A stretch of 64,000 nt of DNA from Marinibaculum pumilum (GTDB lineage Bacteria; Pseudomonadota; Alphaproteobacteria; Ferrovibrionales; Ferrovibrionaceae), in contig NZ_JBHRTR010000029.1 in assembly GCF_042646425.1 (NCBI RefSeq), positions 75,324 to 139,323 on the forward strand. The letters are read 5' to 3'. Numbering within the stretch: position 1 is the stretch's first letter; the number at the start of each line of letters is the position of its first letter. The notes under the pieces are model-generated. The model did no database searches. It was not told the DNA's origin and saw only the letters and a list, made by a program, of their open reading frames with translations. This document shows, piece after piece, positions 32,147 through 40,909 of the stretch. The translations under genes and the position numbers were made by a program.

Positions 32147-33228
32147 TCGGCCCGCTCATCCGACGTTGGGACAGCCTGCTGGGCCGCGGCGAGGCGGCGG
32201 TCACCGTGCCGCCGCTGGACGGGGCGCTGCGCCCGAACCGGGCGCTGGACGAGGCCGGCGCACGGCTGCCGCTGGCCGATGTCGACGACCTGGCGGTGGC
32301 GGATGGCCGGCTCCACGCCTCGGCGGGGGCCGCGCTGCACGCGCTCGGCCCGGGCGGCGCCTGGACGCTGTGCGAGACCTTCGGCGCCGCGATCACCGCG
32401 CTCGCCGCCCTCGACGATGGCGGCCTGGCCATCGCGCTGGCCGGCGGCGAGGTACTGATCGACCGGCCGGGCCGCGATCGCCGGCAGGTCCGGTTCGGTC
32501 GCGGCGCCGGCGAAGTCACCGCCATGACCGCGACGGGCACGAGCCTCTATGTCGCGATCGGCTCCACCCGTCACGGCCGCGACGGTTGGCAGCGCGATCT
32601 GCTGGCGCTGGGGCGCAGCGGCGAGATCCACCGCATCGACCTCGCCAGCGGCGAAGCGGCCCTGCTGGCCGACGGGCTCGCCTATCCGGCGGGGCTGGCG
32701 GCCTCCGGCACGGACCTCGTCTTCGCGGAGGCCTGGCGCCATCGCCTGGTCCGGATCGATCCCGCGGCACCGGCATGCCGGACCGTCCTCTACCACGACC
32801 TGCCGGGCTATCCGGGGCGGATCGCGGCGGCCGGCGACGGCTACTGGCTGTCGGTCTTCGCGCCGCGCAGCCAGCTCGTCGAATTCGTCCTGCGCGAGCC
32901 CGCCTACCGCAGCCGCATGGTCGCGGAGGTGCCGGAACCCTATTGGGTGGTGCCGAAGCTGCGTTCCGGACGCAGCTTCTACGAGCCGCTGCAGGGCGGC
33001 GGCGTCAAGCATCTGGGCATCCTGAAGCCCTGGGCGCCGACCATGTCCTACGGCCTCTGCGTCCGGCTGGACACGGCCTTCCAGCCGCGCGCCAGCCTGC
33101 ACAGCCGCGCCGACGGCGGCAGCCACGGCGTGACAGCGACCTCGGTCCATGACGGGGCGCTCTTCGTGGCGGCGCAGGGCGACGGCGTGGTGCTGCGCCT
33201 TGCCGGCGACACAAGGGCAGCCGCCTGA
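32143..33228 (+). CDS. Free-standing SMP-30/strictosidine-synthase-like propeller, copy A
   Basis: A 361-residue cytoplasmic protein with no signal peptide. Repeated propeller-like strands are visible, with LAYPAGLAASGTDLVFAEAWRH, LPGYPGRIAAAGDGYWLSV and WAPTMSYGLCVRLD matching the copy-B protein at 40910 and, more weakly, the fused domain upstream. The superfamily includes lactonases and arylesterases; the reaction here is unknown. Several metal-ligand positions look altered (PGRIA instead of PDNIN), so it could be a non-catalytic partner of the fused domain. It overlaps the fusion gene (ATGA) and the ATPase gene (TGATG). Confidence 0.78.
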   Translation: MIGPLIRRWDSLLGRGEAAVTVPPLDGALRPNRALDEAGARLPLADVDDLAVADGRLHASAGAALHALGPGGAWTLCETFGAAITALAALDDGGLAIALAGGEVLIDRPGRDRRQVRFGRGAGEVTAMTATGTSLYVAIGSTRHGRDGWQRDLLALGRSGEIHRIDLASGEAALLADGLAYPAGLAASGTDLVFAEAWRHRLVRIDPAAPACRTVLYHDLPGYPGRIAAAGDGYWLSVFAPRSQLVEFVLREPAYRSRMVAEVPEPYWVVPKLRSGRSFYEPLQGGGVKHLGILKPWAPTMSYGLCVRLDTAFQPRASLHSRADGGSHGVTATSVHDGALFVAAQGDGVVLRLAGDTRAAA

Positions 33229-34724
33229 TGGAACCGATCCTCGAACTCCGCAACGGCACCAAGGAATATCGCGGCGTCGCCGCCGTCCGCGACGTCAGCT
33301 TCAGCCTGCGCAAGGGCGAGGTGCATGCCCTGCTGGGCGAGAACGGCGCGGGCAAGTCGACCCTGACCAAGATGCTGGCCGGGGTGGTCGCCCCGACCCG
33401 CGGCGAGATCCGCATCCAGGGGCAGCCTGTCGAACTGGCGACCCCGGCCGAGGCCCTCGGCAAGGGCATCGCCATGGTTTACCAGGAGACCAGCCTGGTC
33501 CCCTCGCTGACGGTGGCGCAGAACCTCTATCTCGCCGACCGCGCCTTCTTCCACCGCCTGCGCGGGATCTACATCGCCGGGCAGCAGTTCCTGCAGTCGC
33601 TGAATTTCGATGTCGACCCGACCGCCCTGGTCTCCAGCCTCGGCGCCGGCCAGAAGCAGATGGTCGAGATCGCGCGGGCGGTCCATCACAATGCCAGTGT
33701 CATCATCTTCGACGAGCCGACCGCGACCCTGACCCCGGAGGAGAAGCACCAGTTCTTCTCCCTGGTCGACCGGCTGAAGGCGCGCGGCGTTTCGATCATC
33801 TTCATCTCCCACGCGCTGGAGGAGGCGCTGCGGATCGCCGACCGCATCACCGTGCTGCGCGATGGCGAGCATGTGGTGACCGACGACGCTTCCGCCTTCG
33901 ACCGCGAGAGCATCGTGCGCGCGATGGTGGGCCGCTCCCTCAGCGGCCAGCTCTACGGCGCCCGCGGCGACCGGACGGTCCGCGAGCCGGGCGAGAAGGT
34001 GCTGAGCGTCCAGAACCTCTCCATGGGCAAGGCAGTGAAGAACACCTCCTTCTCGGTCTTCGCCGGCCAGATCACCGGGGTCTTCGGCCTGATCGGCTCC
34101 GGCCGGACCGAGGCGGCGAAGGTGGTGGCCGGCGTGATGAAGCGCGACACCTTCCACGGCGGCCAGGTCCGGCTCGCCGGGCGGCCGGTCCGCTACCGGG
34201 TGCCGCGGGCGGCGGTGCGCGACGGCATCGTCTACGTCACCGAGGACCGCAAGCTCGAAGGCTTCTTCGAGACGATGTCGATCGGCGAGAACATCTACCT
34301 CTCCGCCATCGCCGGCGGACAGGCGCGGTCGCGCATCGTCAGCCTGACCGAAATGAAGCAGATCGCCGACCACTGGATCGGCGCGCTCAATGTCCGCGCG
34401 ATCAACGGCGATGCGCGGGTGATCGAGCTGTCGGGCGGCAACCAGCAGAAGGTGGTGGTCGCCAAGGCCCTGGTGCAGCGGCCGCGGCTGGTGATCTTCG
34501 ACGAACCGACCCGCGGCGTCGATGTCGGCGCGATCGCGGAGATCCACCAGCTGATCAACCGCCTGGCCGATGACGGCATCGCCGTGATGGTGATCTCGTC
34601 CTACCTGCCGGAGGTGCTGCAGATCTCCGATCGCATCCTGGTCTGCCGCCAGGGCCGGATCGTCGAGGAATTCGACGGCGCCGGCGCCAGCGAGGACACC
34701 ATCATGTACGCGGCGGTGCATTGA
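33228..34724 (+). CDS. Sugar-type ABC transporter ATPase, copy A (two domains)
   Basis: A 498-residue RbsA/MglA-type protein with two nucleotide-binding domains in one chain. The first has Walker A GENGAGKST, the Q-loop QETSLV and Walker B VIIFDEPTATL. The second has the degenerate Walker A GLIGSGRTE usual in this family, the signature LSGGNQQKVV and Walker B LVIFDEPTRGVD. It powers import by the two permeases at the membrane. Length equals copy B exactly. The ATG overlaps the stop of the propeller gene, and its TGA overlaps the ATG of the CoA ligase gene. Confidence 0.93.
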   Translation: MEPILELRNGTKEYRGVAAVRDVSFSLRKGEVHALLGENGAGKSTLTKMLAGVVAPTRGEIRIQGQPVELATPAEALGKGIAMVYQETSLVPSLTVAQNLYLADRAFFHRLRGIYIAGQQFLQSLNFDVDPTALVSSLGAGQKQMVEIARAVHHNASVIIFDEPTATLTPEEKHQFFSLVDRLKARGVSIIFISHALEEALRIADRITVLRDGEHVVTDDASAFDRESIVRAMVGRSLSGQLYGARGDRTVREPGEKVLSVQNLSMGKAVKNTSFSVFAGQITGVFGLIGSGRTEAAKVVAGVMKRDTFHGGQVRLAGRPVRYRVPRAAVRDGIVYVTEDRKLEGFFETMSIGENIYLSAIAGGQARSRIVSLTEMKQIADHWIGALNVRAINGDARVIELSGGNQQKVVVAKALVQRPRLVIFDEPTRGVDVGAIAEIHQLINRLADDGIAVMVISSYLPEVLQISDRILVCRQGRIVEEFDGAGASEDTIMYAAVH

Positions 34725-36619
34725 TGGACGGGCCGCTGAAGACCACGGCGCCTGTCCGCCCGGTGCGCACGATCGCCGATATCGAGGCGATCGAGGTCCG
34801 GCCCTATAACGAGCTGGTGACCGCCCACAGCCTGTACGACCTGCTGCTGGCGACGGCGGCGCAATGCGGCGCAGCACCCGCGCTGACCGTCCTGCGCTCG
34901 GAAGACCCGGCGGATGTCGGCACGGCCCTCAGCCATCGCACCCTGCTGGCGGAGGTGACCCGCGGCGCCAACATGTTCAACGCCGTCTTCGACGAACTGG
35001 GGGTGGCGCAGGGCCGGCGGGTGGCGGCCTTCCTCTGCCCCACCGTGCCGGAACTGCCAACCCTGCTGCTGGGCGCCCAGGTGGCCGGCATCGCCAGCAC
35101 CCTGAACCACCTTCTGAACCGGGACGCGGTGTTCGACCTGCTGAACGCACAGGCGGCGGTGCTGCTGGTGATCCCCGCGCCGGCGCTCGACAGGGAATGC
35201 TGGGAGAAGGCGCAAGGGGCCCTCGACCGGGTGCCGACCCTGCGCCGGGTGATCGTGATCGGCGAGGCGCCGCCGGCTCCGGGCTTTGCGGCGCTGGCAA
35301 GCTGCATGGCCGGGCGTGAAGCGGACACGCTGGAGTTCGACCTCGACGCGGGCCGCGACACCGTCTGCGCGATGTTCCACACCGGCGGCACCACCGGCCG
35401 CCCGAAAGTCGTGCGCCTGACCCACGGCAACCAGATCCATGCCGCCTTCGGCTTCGGCCAGGTGTTCGGCTACGGCACCGGCGACACGGTCGTCAACGGC
35501 TTTCCCTTCTTCCATGTCGGCGGAACGATGACGGTCGGCCTGTCGGTCCTCGCCGCTGGCGGGCACGTCCTGGTGCCCTCGCCCCATGCGCTGCGCCGGC
35601 CGGCGGTGATCGACCGCTACTGGGAGATCGTCCGCCATCACGGCGCGACGGTGGTCAGCGGGGTCCCAACCTCGATTGCCGCCATCACCGGCTCCTGGCC
35701 CGACAGCGACCCGCCCACCGGTGTGCGCATGGCCGTCACCGGCGGCGCGCTCCTGCCCAGGGCCGTCGGCGAACGCTTCGAGGCGGTCACCGGCATCCGC
35801 CTGTTCGAGACCTACGGCATGACCGAAACGGCCGCGGCCATCGCCTTCAATCCCGGCCGGGGCGAACCGCTGGCGGGCAGCGTCGGCTTCCGCGCGCCCT
35901 ATTCCGAGACCCGCATCCTGTGCCTGGACAGCGAGGCGCAGGAGACGTGCGGGGCGGAGGAAAGCGGCCTCGTGCAGGTGCGCGGGCCACAGGTCTTTCC
36001 CGGCTATCTGGATCCCGCGCACGACGCCGGAACGCTTGGCCCCGATGGCTGGCTCTCGACAGGCGATCTCGGCTACCTGACCGCGGAGCAGCGGCTCGTC
36101 CTGACCGGCCGGGCGAAGGACCTGATCCTGCGCGGCGGGCACAATATCGACCCGGCGGCGATCGAGGAGGTCGCCGACCGCTTCGACGGAATCAAGGCCA
36201 GCGCCGCGGTCGGCATGCCGGACCAGCATGCCGGCGAGGTGCCGGCGCTGTTCGTCGTCCCGGCCGATGGGGTGCAGGTCGACCTCGACGCGCTGCGCCG
36301 GCACCTGGAGGCGCAGATCCATGAGCGCCCGGCCCTGCCGAAAAGCATCCTGGTCATCGACGCCCTTCCGGTCACCGCGGTCGGCAAGGTCTTCAAGCCC
36401 GCCCTGCGCGAACGCGCGATCGCGGAGAAGGTCCGGCTGGAGGGAAGCCGCCTCTGCGGGCCGCAGGCGCGGGTCGCGGTGCAATTCGCCCAGGACGATC
36501 GCAAGCGGGTGCTGGTCGCGGTGACCGTCGGGGGCGCCGACGGGCCGGCGCGGGCCGCGCTGGCGGAAGCGCTGGCGCCGCTGCCCCAGATCTACACGGT
36601 CGCGGCGGAGGAGGCCTGA
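34724..36619 (+). CDS. AMP-forming acyl-CoA synthetase
   Basis: A 631-residue member of the acyl-adenylate family that activates a carboxylic acid as AMP ester and then as CoA thioester. Motifs: phosphate loop TGGTTGRPK from about T220, ETYGMTE, STGDLGYLT, and the catalytic lysine K555 in AVGKVFKP. About 70 extra residues follow that lysine. It lies between the two transporter copies and overlaps the copy-A ATPase stop, with the copy-B permease starting one base after its end, so it belongs to the same transcript. It probably activates the imported compound or a hydrolysis product of it; substrate unknown. Confidence 0.88.
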   Translation: MDGPLKTTAPVRPVRTIADIEAIEVRPYNELVTAHSLYDLLLATAAQCGAAPALTVLRSEDPADVGTALSHRTLLAEVTRGANMFNAVFDELGVAQGRRVAAFLCPTVPELPTLLLGAQVAGIASTLNHLLNRDAVFDLLNAQAAVLLVIPAPALDRECWEKAQGALDRVPTLRRVIVIGEAPPAPGFAALASCMAGREADTLEFDLDAGRDTVCAMFHTGGTTGRPKVVRLTHGNQIHAAFGFGQVFGYGTGDTVVNGFPFFHVGGTMTVGLSVLAAGGHVLVPSPHALRRPAVIDRYWEIVRHHGATVVSGVPTSIAAITGSWPDSDPPTGVRMAVTGGALLPRAVGERFEAVTGIRLFETYGMTETAAAIAFNPGRGEPLAGSVGFRAPYSETRILCLDSEAQETCGAEESGLVQVRGPQVFPGYLDPAHDAGTLGPDGWLSTGDLGYLTAEQRLVLTGRAKDLILRGGHNIDPAAIEEVADRFDGIKASAAVGMPDQHAGEVPALFVVPADGVQVDLDALRRHLEAQIHERPALPKSILVIDALPVTAVGKVFKPALRERAIAEKVRLEGSRLCGPQARVAVQFAQDDRKRVLVAVTVGGADGPARAALAEALAPLPQIYTVAAEEA

Positions 36620-37639
36620 ATGTCGCTCGGCTCGATGATCGGTGCCGCAAGGCCGGATGCCGGCGGCGGGCGGCGCAACCTGCTGGAGCGGGTCGTGATG
36701 GTGGTGACGGTGGTCGTCGCCCTCGTCTTCGCGGCGACGATCGACGGCTTCGCGACCCTCGGCAACCTGTCGGTAATCCTGTCGAACTCCGCGGCCCTGG
36801 TGATCCTGAGCTGCGGCATGGCGCTGGTGATCATCTCCCGCGGGCTGGACCTCTCGCTGATCGCCGGCATGGTGGCCGGCGCCACCTGCTTCAGCATCCT
36901 GATCGATGCCGGCTATGGCGGCCCGGAATCCCTGCTGCTTGCCGTCTGCGCGATGGCGGCCGTGGGCATCGTCAACGCCTGGCTGATCGCCTATGTGGAG
37001 ATCCCGGCGATGCTGGCGACCCTGGCCTCGGCGATGTTCATCACCGGGCTGGTGCGCTTCGCGATCCTGGGCGGCGAGTTCATGATCCTGCTGCCGAAGG
37101 CGCACCCGACGGTGGTGCTGCTGACGGGAGAGATCCTGCCCGGCCTGCCGGCCCCCCTGGTGCTGATGGCGGGCGCGCTGGCCGCGACCGCCATCCTGCT
37201 GCGCTACACGGCCGCCGGCCGGACGGTCTACGCGATGGGCGACAATTTCCAGGCGGCGCGGCTGAGCGGCCTGCCGGTGCGCCGGACGACGATCGCCGTC
37301 TATGTCTTCGCCGCCCTGATGGCCCTGTTCGCAGGCCTGGTCACCGCATCGGCCAGCGGCTCGGTCGACTTCCGCACCGTGACCAATGGCGGCCTGCTGT
37401 TCGAGGTGATCCTGGTCGTGGTGCTCGGCGGCATCCCCTTGCGCGGCGGGCGCGGCGGGATCCGCAACATCATCGTCGGCGTCGCGCTGATTGCGATCCT
37501 GCGCAACGGCATGACCCTGCTGAACTTCACCGCGCAGATGCAGGACATGCTGAAGGGCATCGTCCTGATCATCGCGATCGTCCTCGACAACTACCTGAAC
37601 CCCAGAGACACGGAAACGGACACCAGCGGTGATCTGTGA
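36620..37639 (+). CDS. ABC transporter permease, copy B (RbsC-like)
   Basis: A 339-residue membrane permease and the first gene of the second transporter copy. Motifs RGLDLSLIAGMVAG and GGIPLRGGRGGIRNIIVGVAL correspond to those of copy A, as do AYVEIPAMLATLA and the end DNYLNPRDTE. The N-terminus is longer and glycine-rich. The ATG follows the ligase stop directly. Similar in order and length to copy A but diverged over its whole length, it suggests an old duplication and different specificity. Confidence 0.86.
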   Translation: MSLGSMIGAARPDAGGGRRNLLERVVMVVTVVVALVFAATIDGFATLGNLSVILSNSAALVILSCGMALVIISRGLDLSLIAGMVAGATCFSILIDAGYGGPESLLLAVCAMAAVGIVNAWLIAYVEIPAMLATLASAMFITGLVRFAILGGEFMILLPKAHPTVVLLTGEILPGLPAPLVLMAGALAATAILLRYTAAGRTVYAMGDNFQAARLSGLPVRRTTIAVYVFAALMALFAGLVTASASGSVDFRTVTNGGLLFEVILVVVLGGIPLRGGRGGIRNIIVGVALIAILRNGMTLLNFTAQMQDMLKGIVLIIAIVLDNYLNPRDTETDTSGDL

Positions 37640-37670
37640 ACCGAGCGAGCCCGAAGCAGAGGAGGAAGTC

Positions 37671-38669
37671 ATGATGCAGTCAGTTGGAAGAACGGTCCGG
37701 CGCGCGGCGGCGGCCGCGATCGTCGGCGGGTGCGTCGCCCTGGCGGCGTCCGTACCCCACGGCCCGGCCCAGGCAGAAACCGACCTGTCGGGCAAGAAGG
37801 TGGTCTTCGTGCCGATCGCGATGGGCATCTCGCTGACCGAAGGCTGGGTCCGCCGGATGCAGGAGCATGCGGCGATCTACGGCTACGATCTCGACGTCCG
37901 CGACGCCGGCTTCAACACCGGGGCGATGTCGGAGCTGCTGGCCAAGGCGATCAGCGAGAAGCCCGACGTGCTGGTGGTCCACAATCCGACGGTCCAGCTT
38001 CTCGCCCGGCAGATCCGCCAGGCGGAATCGGAGGGGATCAGGGTGCTGCAGATCAACCTGCAGTCCAACCAGCCCTCCAGCGCCTTCGTCGGCGCCAACT
38101 GGAACCGCATCGGCCGCGAGGTGGCGGAAGACATCGTGAAGGAATGCGGCAAGGGCAGCGGCAAGTCCGGCAAGGTCGCGATCGTCCCGGGCCAGCTGAC
38201 GGCGGCCGACAGCGTCATCATGAACGAGGCCTCCTTCAAGGTCTTCGAGGCGCATCCGGAGATCGAGGTCGTGTCCAACCAGGCCTCCGACTGGGAACCG
38301 GAAAAGGCCCGCCAGATCACCGCCACCGTGCTGCAGCAGCATCCCGACCTGTGCGCGATCTTCGGCCATTGGGACGTCCACACCATGGGCGCCGGCAATG
38401 CGGTGAAGGATGCGGGCAAGGCGGACGAGGTGCTGGTCTATGCCACCGGCGGCGGCGAGAAGATGGCCTGCGACGCGATCGCGGACGGCGTCCTGGACCG
38501 GGTCTGGAGCTACGACGCGGACGGCCAGGGGCGCGACGCCGGTTCCATGATCGACATCCTGCTGCAGGGCGGCGCGGGCAAGGACGGCGCGATGCTGGAA
38601 CTGGAATCGCCGCTGAAGATCATCAAGGCGGGCCCCGACTTCGATCCCGGCAAGTGCTGGACCCTGTGA
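37671..38669 (+). CDS. Periplasmic substrate-binding protein, copy B
   Basis: A 332-residue RbsB-type binding protein with a Sec signal peptide ending near PAQAE and a mature start LSGKKVVFVPIAMGISLTEGW. It shares ISEKPDVLVVHNPTVQ and ITATVLQQHPDLCAIFGHWDV with copy A and ends CWTL. GGAGG stands five bases before ATG 37671; a second ATG follows at once. Differences from copy A cluster in the central region (for example SNQPSSAFVGANWNR versus SSYSTDAFVGADYVG), which may alter ligand choice. Confidence 0.88.
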   Translation: MMQSVGRTVRRAAAAAIVGGCVALAASVPHGPAQAETDLSGKKVVFVPIAMGISLTEGWVRRMQEHAAIYGYDLDVRDAGFNTGAMSELLAKAISEKPDVLVVHNPTVQLLARQIRQAESEGIRVLQINLQSNQPSSAFVGANWNRIGREVAEDIVKECGKGSGKSGKVAIVPGQLTAADSVIMNEASFKVFEAHPEIEVVSNQASDWEPEKARQITATVLQQHPDLCAIFGHWDVHTMGAGNAVKDAGKADEVLVYATGGGEKMACDAIADGVLDRVWSYDADGQGRDAGSMIDILLQGGAGKDGAMLELESPLKIIKAGPDFDPGKCWTL

Positions 38670-38717
38670 TCCCCATCCCCAACCGCCAGCCTTCAACGGC
38701 GGCAATCTGACGGTCGG

Positions 38718-38753
38718 GCGGCGCGGCGTTCCGCCACGGGAATGCCGCGCCGC
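38718..38753. repeat. Long hairpin between binding-protein and fusion genes, copy B
   Basis: GCGGCGCGGCGTTCC (38718-38732) and GGAATGCCGCGCCGC (38739-38753) pair over 15 positions with one wobble and a 6-base loop. It occupies the same place as the copy-A hairpin although the sequence differs, so the structure, not the sequence, seems to be kept. Confidence 0.58.
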
Positions 38754-38776
38754 ACCGCCGCGCATGGAAGAGGTTC

Positions 38777-40906
38777 ATGACGGTCCGGTTCGATTTCGCC
38801 AGCCTGCCGCGGCACCGCGTGCCGCTGATCGTGCTCTCGCCCCGGCGCATCCTGTCGGACGTGCTGTCGCGCGGCTGGGTGGAAAGCGCGATCCCGTTCC
38901 TGGCCTTCCTCTGCGTGATCACCGGCGTGCTGGCCACCGCGGAGGGCTATTTCGGCGCGACGAACCTGCGCAACCTGGCGCAATATGCGGTCGATGGCGG
39001 GCTGGTCGTGCTGGCGCTGCTGATCGTCGTCGCGGTCGGCGGCATCGACCTCTCGGTCGGTTCCAACTTCGCCATGTCCGCCTTCGTGGCGCTCTACGGC
39101 TTCCACATCCTGGGCCTGCCGGTGTCGCTGGTCCTGGCCGGCAGCCTGGCGGCCGGCGCCCTTGTCGGCGTGGTTAACGGCACCCTTGCCGGGCTGATCG
39201 GCTGCGGCGCGCTGCTGACCACCCTGGCCACGATGATCTCGGTGCGCGGCCTGTTCACCCTGGCCTCCCAGGCGGAGCTGGTGGAGATCTCGACCAGCGC
39301 CCGGATCGACCCCGTCTGGGACTGGATCGGCTTCGAGAAGCTGCTGACCATGCCTGTCGGCTTCTGGGTGCTGCTGGCGGTCGCAACCTGCATCTTCTTC
39401 ATGTTCCGGCAGTCGCGCTTCGGCTGGCACGTGCTGGCCGTCGGCGGCAACCGCAAGGCCGCGCGCCACGGCGGCATCCAGGTGAAGCTCACCGTCTTCC
39501 TGGCCTATGTGCTGGGCGGGCTGATCGTCGGACTGGCCGGCTTCGTCTTCGCCGCGCGGCAGAACAGCATCAGTGCCGATACCGGCATCGGCATGGAATT
39601 CTTCGTACTGACCGCGCTGGTGGTCGGGCTGGGCGGCTTCGTGCCGGGCCGCGGGGCCGTGGTCCCGGTGCTGATCGGCTTCGTGACGATCTACATCCTC
39701 AACAACGCGATGATCAATGCGGGTTTTCGGGGCGATTTCGTCCTGCTCTGCATGGGCGCGATCATCGTCCTGATCCTCGGCATCGACGTGAAGTTCCGGA
39801 AGAACCGGCACCGGCTGCTGGCCTCGACCTACCTGGACCCGGTGCGGGTAACCACCGCCCCGGTGAAGGGCATGGACGGCCTGATGCCGGGCCAGATCCC
39901 CGCCAGGCTGGCGGAGGCGGAGATCCTGGCCGCCGGCAAGCTCGACGGGCCGGAGGATGTCATCCTCGACGCGGATGGCAGGCTCTACTGCAGCAATCGG
40001 GACGGGCGCATCCTGCGTCTCGATCCCCCCCACTACCGCGACGTGCATGTCCACGCGAAGATCGGCGGGCGGCCGCTCGGCCTTGCCTTCGACCGGGAGG
40101 GGCGGCTGCTGACCTGCGTCGCCGGCATGGGCCTGCTGCGCGTCGATCTCGACGGCGCGGTCGAGCTGCTGGGCGACCAGACCGGCCGCAGCCTGTTCAG
40201 CATCCAGGACGACACCACGATCCGCATGGCCGACGACCTGGATGTCGCCGCCGACGGGACGGTCTATTTCACCGACGCGACCCGGCGCTACGACATGGAG
40301 AACTGGGGCCTGGACCTGCTGGAGGGGCGGCCGAACGGGCGGCTGCTGCGCTTCGATCCGCGGTCTGGCCGCATCCGCACCGTCTGCGATCACCTGGTCT
40401 TTCCCAACGGCGTCTGCGTCACCCATGACGGGAAGTACCTGCTGGTCGCCAGCACCTGGACCTGCGCGATCCTGATCTTCGACCTCGCGGACATGAAGGC
40501 CGGGCCCCGGGTCTTCCTCGACGGCCTGCCGGGCTATCCCGACAATATCAACCGCGCCTCCGACGGCGGCTACTGGATCGCGCTGGCCGGCATGCGCAAC
40601 CCGGTGATGGACCGCGCGATGCGCCATCCCGGCATGCGGCGGCGGATGGCGAAGCGCGTGCCGCCGACCAACTGGCTGTTCGGCAACCTGAATATCGGCG
40701 GCGTCCTGAAGGTCGATGCCGAAGGGCGGATCGTCGACGCGCTCTGGGACGAACCCGACGGACCGCTCTACATGATCACCTCGATGCGCGAGCATCGGGG
40801 CTGGCTCTATCTGGGCGGGGTGACGAACGACAGGATCGGCCGCTATCGCCTGCCCGGCGCGGATCCGGACTGGACCGGCCCTGCCAGCTATTGGGGGAGG
40901 AGCTAG
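38777..40906 (+). CDS. ABC permease fused to a strictosidine-synthase-like beta-propeller, copy B
   Basis: A 709-residue fusion with the layout of copy A. Residues 1-355 are an RbsC-type permease (GGIDLSVGSNFAMSAF near 94-109). From about residue 390 (DGPEDVILDADGRLYCSN) a strictosidine synthase / SMP-30 propeller follows, with MADDLDVAADGTVYFTDATRRY, FPNGVCVTHDGKYLLVAS and LPGYPDNINRASDGGYW. The candidate metal ligands (E in GPED, N in FPNG, N in PDNIN) are all present. The linker between the parts is some 40 residues. Keeping the fusion in both copies argues that it is functional. The free propeller gene starts three bases after its stop. Confidence 0.85.
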   Translation: MTVRFDFASLPRHRVPLIVLSPRRILSDVLSRGWVESAIPFLAFLCVITGVLATAEGYFGATNLRNLAQYAVDGGLVVLALLIVVAVGGIDLSVGSNFAMSAFVALYGFHILGLPVSLVLAGSLAAGALVGVVNGTLAGLIGCGALLTTLATMISVRGLFTLASQAELVEISTSARIDPVWDWIGFEKLLTMPVGFWVLLAVATCIFFMFRQSRFGWHVLAVGGNRKAARHGGIQVKLTVFLAYVLGGLIVGLAGFVFAARQNSISADTGIGMEFFVLTALVVGLGGFVPGRGAVVPVLIGFVTIYILNNAMINAGFRGDFVLLCMGAIIVLILGIDVKFRKNRHRLLASTYLDPVRVTTAPVKGMDGLMPGQIPARLAEAEILAAGKLDGPEDVILDADGRLYCSNRDGRILRLDPPHYRDVHVHAKIGGRPLGLAFDREGRLLTCVAGMGLLRVDLDGAVELLGDQTGRSLFSIQDDTTIRMADDLDVAADGTVYFTDATRRYDMENWGLDLLEGRPNGRLLRFDPRSGRIRTVCDHLVFPNGVCVTHDGKYLLVASTWTCAILIFDLADMKAGPRVFLDGLPGYPDNINRASDGGYWIALAGMRNPVMDRAMRHPGMRRRMAKRVPPTNWLFGNLNIGGVLKVDAEGRIVDALWDEPDGPLYMITSMREHRGWLYLGGVTNDRIGRYRLPGADPDWTGPASYWGRS

Positions 40907-40909
40907 GCC

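Noticed and set aside
34601..37828. A 1075-residue minus-strand open frame, and similar long ones at 38693-41860 and 30041-32125
   Set aside because: All lie opposite well-supported transporter and ligase genes and have low-complexity Arg/His/Ala composition.
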